Assembly (NCBI GenBank): GCA_046328715.1
Contig: JAXLWB010000058.1
Coordinates: 1 to 63,479 of the forward strand
Direction of reading: 5' to 3'
Source of the DNA: JAXLWB01 sp046328715
GTDB lineage: Bacteria; Chloroflexota; Anaerolineae; Caldilineales; Caldilineaceae
Length of the DNA stretch: 63,479 nucleotides
Shown here: positions 60,551 to 63,479 of the stretch, in pieces
Numbering within the stretch: position 1 is the first letter of the stretch
Layout: the number at the start of each line of letters is the position of its first letter
Translations under genes and position numbers: made by a program
The notes under the pieces: generated by a model
What the model was told of the DNA's origin: nothing
The model's input: only the letters and a program-made list of their open reading frames with translations
Database searches by the model: none

Positions 60551-63479
60551 ATAGCTCAACTCATCCCCATCCGGATCGCTACCCGCCAGGGTGATGGCAA
60601 TCGCTGTCTCTTCGGAGGTAGTAACATTGAGATCCTGCACAAGCGGCGCATCGTTGACTGGCTCTACCATAATCGAAACCGTTGTCACAGTCGATCGACC
60701 GATCCCATCGCTGACAACAAAGCTGAACGCATCACTGCTCGCGAAGTCGCTGTTTGGCGTATAGAGCAGGTTCGGGGCAACGCCTGCGAGCGCACCATTG
60801 CTCGGCGGCGTAACCACCGTGTAGGTCAGCACGGTGCTATCAGGATCCGTAGCTAACAACGTGACAGAGATCGGCGTCTCCTCATGGGTCGTGAGCGTTT
60901 GCCCTGCCGCAGTCGGCAGGTCATTGATCGGCATCACGCTCATCGTCACGGTCGCCACCTGCGATTGGTTTAGGCCATCGCTGACGCGGAAGCTGAACGC
61001 ATCGCTGCCGTTGAAATCGACTGCGGGTGTATAGACGAGATTGGGGGCGGCACCACTCAAACTGCCGTGGATGGGCTCGGTCGTGACAGTGTAGACCAAG
61101 GCGGCACCATCCTCATCGCTGGCGGTCAAGGTGAGTGTGGCTGGCTGTTCTTCGTTGATCGTCATAAATTGATCATCCGCCACTGGCACATCGTTGACTG
61201 GCGTGACATGAACGATTACGGTCGCAACTGTAGAATTCTTAATTCCATCACTGATGACAAAGGTGAAACTATCATCGCCGCTGAAGTTGATCGTTGGCGT
61301 ATAGCGTAAGAGAGGGGCGATGCCATTGAGCGCACCATGTGTGGGCGATGCGAGCAAGGTATAGGTTAAAACTTCGCTATCGATATCGTTGCCAGTCAAG
61401 CTGATAGCAACCGGAAGTTCTTCGCTTGTCGTGATCGTTTGACCGTCAGCGATTGGCGCATCATTAACCGGCGTAATGGTGATCTCGACCATCGCTGGCG
61501 CAGAGTCGGCTGTACCGTCATTGACCTGGAACATGAAACGGTCAATCCCCGAATAGTTGCTCGTCGGCGTGTAGATCAGGTGCGGTGCGATACCGCCCAA
61601 CAGGCCTTGCAGCGGCGTGTTGAGGATGCTGTAGGTGAGAGCATCGTCATCGGGATCGCTGCCGCTCAAGGTGATCGCAATTGGTGCGTCCTCCTCTGTG
61701 CTGATCGATTGCGCATTGGTCGTTGGTACGTCGTTGACAGGATCAACCAGGATCGAGACGGTTGCGGTCAGCGAACTGGTGAGTCCATCACTGACGCTGA
61801 AGGCAAAGCTGTCGCCGCCATTGAAGTCACCGTCTGGGGTATAGTTCAGGTTGGGTGCGCTGCCACGCAGTTGGCCATAGATTGGCGCGCTGCTGAGCGT
61901 GTAGGTGAGCACATCCCCATCCACATCGTCGCTGGTGAGCAAAATGGGGATCTCCTCATCTTCAATCGTACTGACGCTTTGTGGATTGGCGAGGGGGACA
62001 TCGTTGACAGGCTCAACCGTGATCGAGATCGTGGCAGTCGAGGTTGCTGTTCCATCGTTCACGGCAAAGATGAAGGCATCGCGGCCAGCAAAATTCGCAC
62101 TGGGCGTGTAGATCAGGTGTGGTGCGACACTGCCGAGTATGCCATAGCGAGGCTGTGTCACAAGGCCGTAATTCAAACCGTCGCCATCCACATCCACTCC
62201 CGCCACAGTGATGGAAAGTGGAATATCTTCCTCTGTGTGAACGTCTTGTGCGATGGCGTTAGGTGCATCGTTGACCGGTTTGACCGTGATTGAGACCGTC
62301 GCCGTCATCGATTGGGTGAGTCCATCGCTGACGAGAAAGGTGAAGTTGTCATTGCCGTTGAAGTCCGTGGCTGGCGTGTAGATGAGCTTGGGTGCGATGC
62401 CGCCGAGCGCGCCATGCATCGATTGCAAGCTAACAGTGTAGGTTAGTACGTTGCTATCAATGTCATCTCCGGCTAGCAAGAGCACGACAGGTTGATCTTC
62501 GTCGATTGTGCGCTGTTGGTCATTCGCTGTCGGCGCATCGTTGACCGGCACGATCACGAAGGAAATCGTGGCTGCAACACTTTGCGAAATACCATCGCTG
62601 ACGACAAAGGCGAAGTTATCCTCGCCTGCATAGTCGGCAGCGGGCGTGTAGATCAGATGCGGTGCAACCCCGCCAAGCGAGCCATTTTGCACGTTGGATT
62701 GGATTGAATAGGTCAGCACGTCGCCATCCAGGTCACTGACGTCAAGCTTGATGGCAAGCGCTGTGTCCTCCTCGGTAGTTAGCACTTCGCTCGATGCAAT
62801 GGGTGCATGGTTGGTCTCGCCTGCTGCGCTCGTATCATCCGCCGGATTGACCGTAATTGAAACGGTGGCTGCCGCTGATTCGACCAGGCCGTCACTGACC
62901 AAGAAGGTGAAGGCATCGTTGCCCACGAAGTCGGTTTCCGGTGTATAGGTCAGATCGGGCAGGATCCCGCTGAGCGTGCCGTGAGTTGGTGAGGTAGCCA
63001 GGCCGTAGCTGATTGGCTCGTTCACCGCGCTGCCAACCAGCACAAGATCAACCGGCTGGTTTTGCTGGGTGGCAATGGACTGATCAAAGGCAAGCGGAAC
63101 GTCCAGCACCGTGATCGTCAAAACAGAGCGATCGCGAAGAGCGGGCGTGCCATTGTCAGTGATGGTGATGGTCATGGTATAGCTGCCCGGCCCTTGAGCG
63201 ACCGTCGGCGTCCAGGTGAAGAGACCTGTGTTAACATCGAAGGCTGCGCCAAAGGGCAAGTCGCTCAGACTCAGGGTGAGCGGGTCACTGTCGCTGTCGC
63301 TCGCCGTCACGGTAAAGCTGAGCGGGTGGTTTTCGCGGATCGTCTGATCCGCCAGGGGGCCAAGCACGGGCGCATGGTTGTCGCGGCTGTTGTACAAAAC
63401 GAAGTTGGCTGCGTTCCTCGCATGGCTGGCAGTCGCTATGACCGGATAACTCCCTGCCACACCGTTGGCCGTCACAGTG
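60317..63479 (-). CDS. Giant cadherin/Ig-like tandem-repeat surface protein (5' end off window)
   Basis: At least 1,050 residues; the gene enters from beyond the window edge. A putative Ig-like (He_PIG-type) domain, NHAPVLGPLADQTIRENHPLSFTVTASDSDSDP, is followed by about ten repeats of roughly 90 residues with the consensus PVNDAP-x-A-x2-Q-x3-T-x-EDx-P-I-x-I-x-L-x-GxDxDxDxLTY, then HG-x-L-x-G-x-AP-x-LxYTP-x2-FxGxDxFxFxVSDG. Such cadherin-like repeats bind Ca2+ and mediate adhesion or aggregation. The frame ends in shifted sequence at 60317, but the protein evidently continued into 58550-60127. Confidence 0.8.
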   Translation of the reverse strand, partial: TVTANGVAGSYPVIATASHARNAANFVLYNSRDNHAPVLGPLADQTIRENHPLSFTVTASDSDSDPLTLSLSDLPFGAAFDVNTGLFTWTPTVAQGPGSYTMTITITDNGTPALRDRSVLTITVLDVPLAFDQSIATQQNQPVDLVLVGSAVNEPISYGLATSPTHGTLSGILPDLTYTPETDFVGNDAFTFLVSDGLVESAAATVSITVNPADDTSAAGETNHAPIASSEVLTTEEDTALAIKLDVSDLDGDVLTYSIQSNVQNGSLGGVAPHLIYTPAADYAGEDNFAFVVSDGISQSVAATISFVIVPVNDAPTANDQQRTIDEDQPVVLLLAGDDIDSNVLTYTVSLQSMHGALGGIAPKLIYTPATDFNGNDNFTFLVSDGLTQSMTATVSITVKPVNDAPNAIAQDVHTEEDIPLSITVAGVDVDGDGLNYGLVTQPRYGILGSVAPHLIYTPSANFAGRDAFIFAVNDGTATSTATISITVEPVNDVPLANPQSVSTIEDEEIPILLTSDDVDGDVLTYTLSSAPIYGQLRGSAPNLNYTPDGDFNGGDSFAFSVSDGLTSSLTATVSILVDPVNDVPTTNAQSISTEEDAPIAITLSGSDPDDDALTYSILNTPLQGLLGGIAPHLIYTPTSNYSGIDRFMFQVNDGTADSAPAMVEITITPVNDAPIADGQTITTSEELPVAISLTGNDIDSEVLTYTLLASPTHGALNGIAPLLRYTPTINFSGDDSFTFVISDGIKNSTVATVIVHVTPVNDVPVADDQFMTINEEQPATLTLTASDEDGAALVYTVTTEPIHGSLSGAAPNLVYTPAVDFNGSDAFSFRVSDGLNQSQVATVTMSVMPINDLPTAAGQTLTTHEETPISVTLLATDPDSTVLTYTVVTPPSNGALAGVAPNLLYTPNSDFASSDAFSFVVSDGIGRSTVTTVSIMVEPVNDAPLVQDLNVTTSEETAIAITLAGSDPDGDELSYVVGTKPHHGLTWWCAAESVYTPTANFNSNDSFTYWSATGSPIHCWQRYSSPSRQSTMRRLRWIKATLLVPKRRSRLP

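Noticed and set aside
60317..63479. Plus-strand open frames rich in Val, Ser and Arg within the repeat gene
   Set aside because: They are shadows that recur at the repeat period because the real reverse-strand gene is repetitive.
1..63479. CRISPR array, prophage, integrase or transposase
   Set aside because: None is seen on either strand; the only mobile signals are the two short non-coding MITE-like copies.

Overview
The window looks like a chromosomal segment of a heterotrophic Chloroflexota bacterium, most likely of the Anaerolineae/Caldilineae type. This is inferred from gene style, not from any marker gene. The signs are moderate GC; carbohydrate ABC cassettes whose binding proteins begin with SRR-F-type leaders and an LAAC lipobox; an XRE/STAND-ATPase/TPR regulator; multi-PAS soluble histidine kinases; and a secreted repeat protein ending in YLPLVER. 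There are no rRNA or tRNA genes, no CRISPR array, no transposase and no phage genes.

Layout. 0.1-9.4 kb: a Cys-rich small protein, a GH42-like glycosidase, a methyltransferase, a decaying locus (two small genes plus a frameshifted remnant), a large STAND regulator, a lipid/diacylglycerol kinase-family protein and a dipeptidase remnant. 9.5-17.5 kb: a PhyH dioxygenase, a short pyrophosphatase-like protein, a luciferase-like oxidoreductase, a class A beta-lactamase-fold hydrolase, a LysM/NodB deacetylase, a hybrid histidine kinase converging on a response regulator, and an orphan antitoxin-like protein. 17.7-22.0 kb: a sugar ABC importer (binding protein and two permeases) with an HpcH/HpaI aldolase. 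22.1-32.0 kb: a LacI-family regulator and a second sugar ABC importer, followed by a dehydrogenase, a sugar-isomerase-like TIM barrel, a GH51 arabinofuranosidase, an SDR epimerase and an alpha/beta esterase; together they read as an arabinose-containing oligosaccharide pathway. Two matching LacI-type palindromes sit before the regulator and before the binding protein. 32.1-33.3 kb: a cytochrome P450. 33.4-41.3 kb: an MTA/SAH/adenosine-deaminase-like amidohydrolase joined to a BMP-type nucleoside ABC importer, with two poorly known proteins inserted. 41.5-43.9 kb: a GH127 beta-L-arabinofuranosidase and a VOC protein. 44.1-48.4 kb: LysM and CsbD-like proteins and a multi-PAS kinase. 48.7-55.0 kb: a five-gene oligopeptide-type ABC importer. 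55.0-58.5 kb: a lipoprotein, a HIT-like protein, a B12/radical SAM enzyme and a methyltransferase. 58.5-63.5 kb: the 3' part of a giant surface protein with about thirteen cadherin/Ig-like repeats of roughly 90 residues, interrupted by a cluster of frameshifts.

The most unusual signal lies between the genes. Long hairpins made of 7-8 nt tandem units occur at many loci, with different unit sequences at different loci but intact complementarity. Several lie in the gap between a binding-protein gene and its permease or ATPase gene, where perfect-arm hairpins also occur. A pair of about 117 bp MITE-like elements, 42 kb apart and in opposite orientation, each start at the stop codon of the preceding gene.
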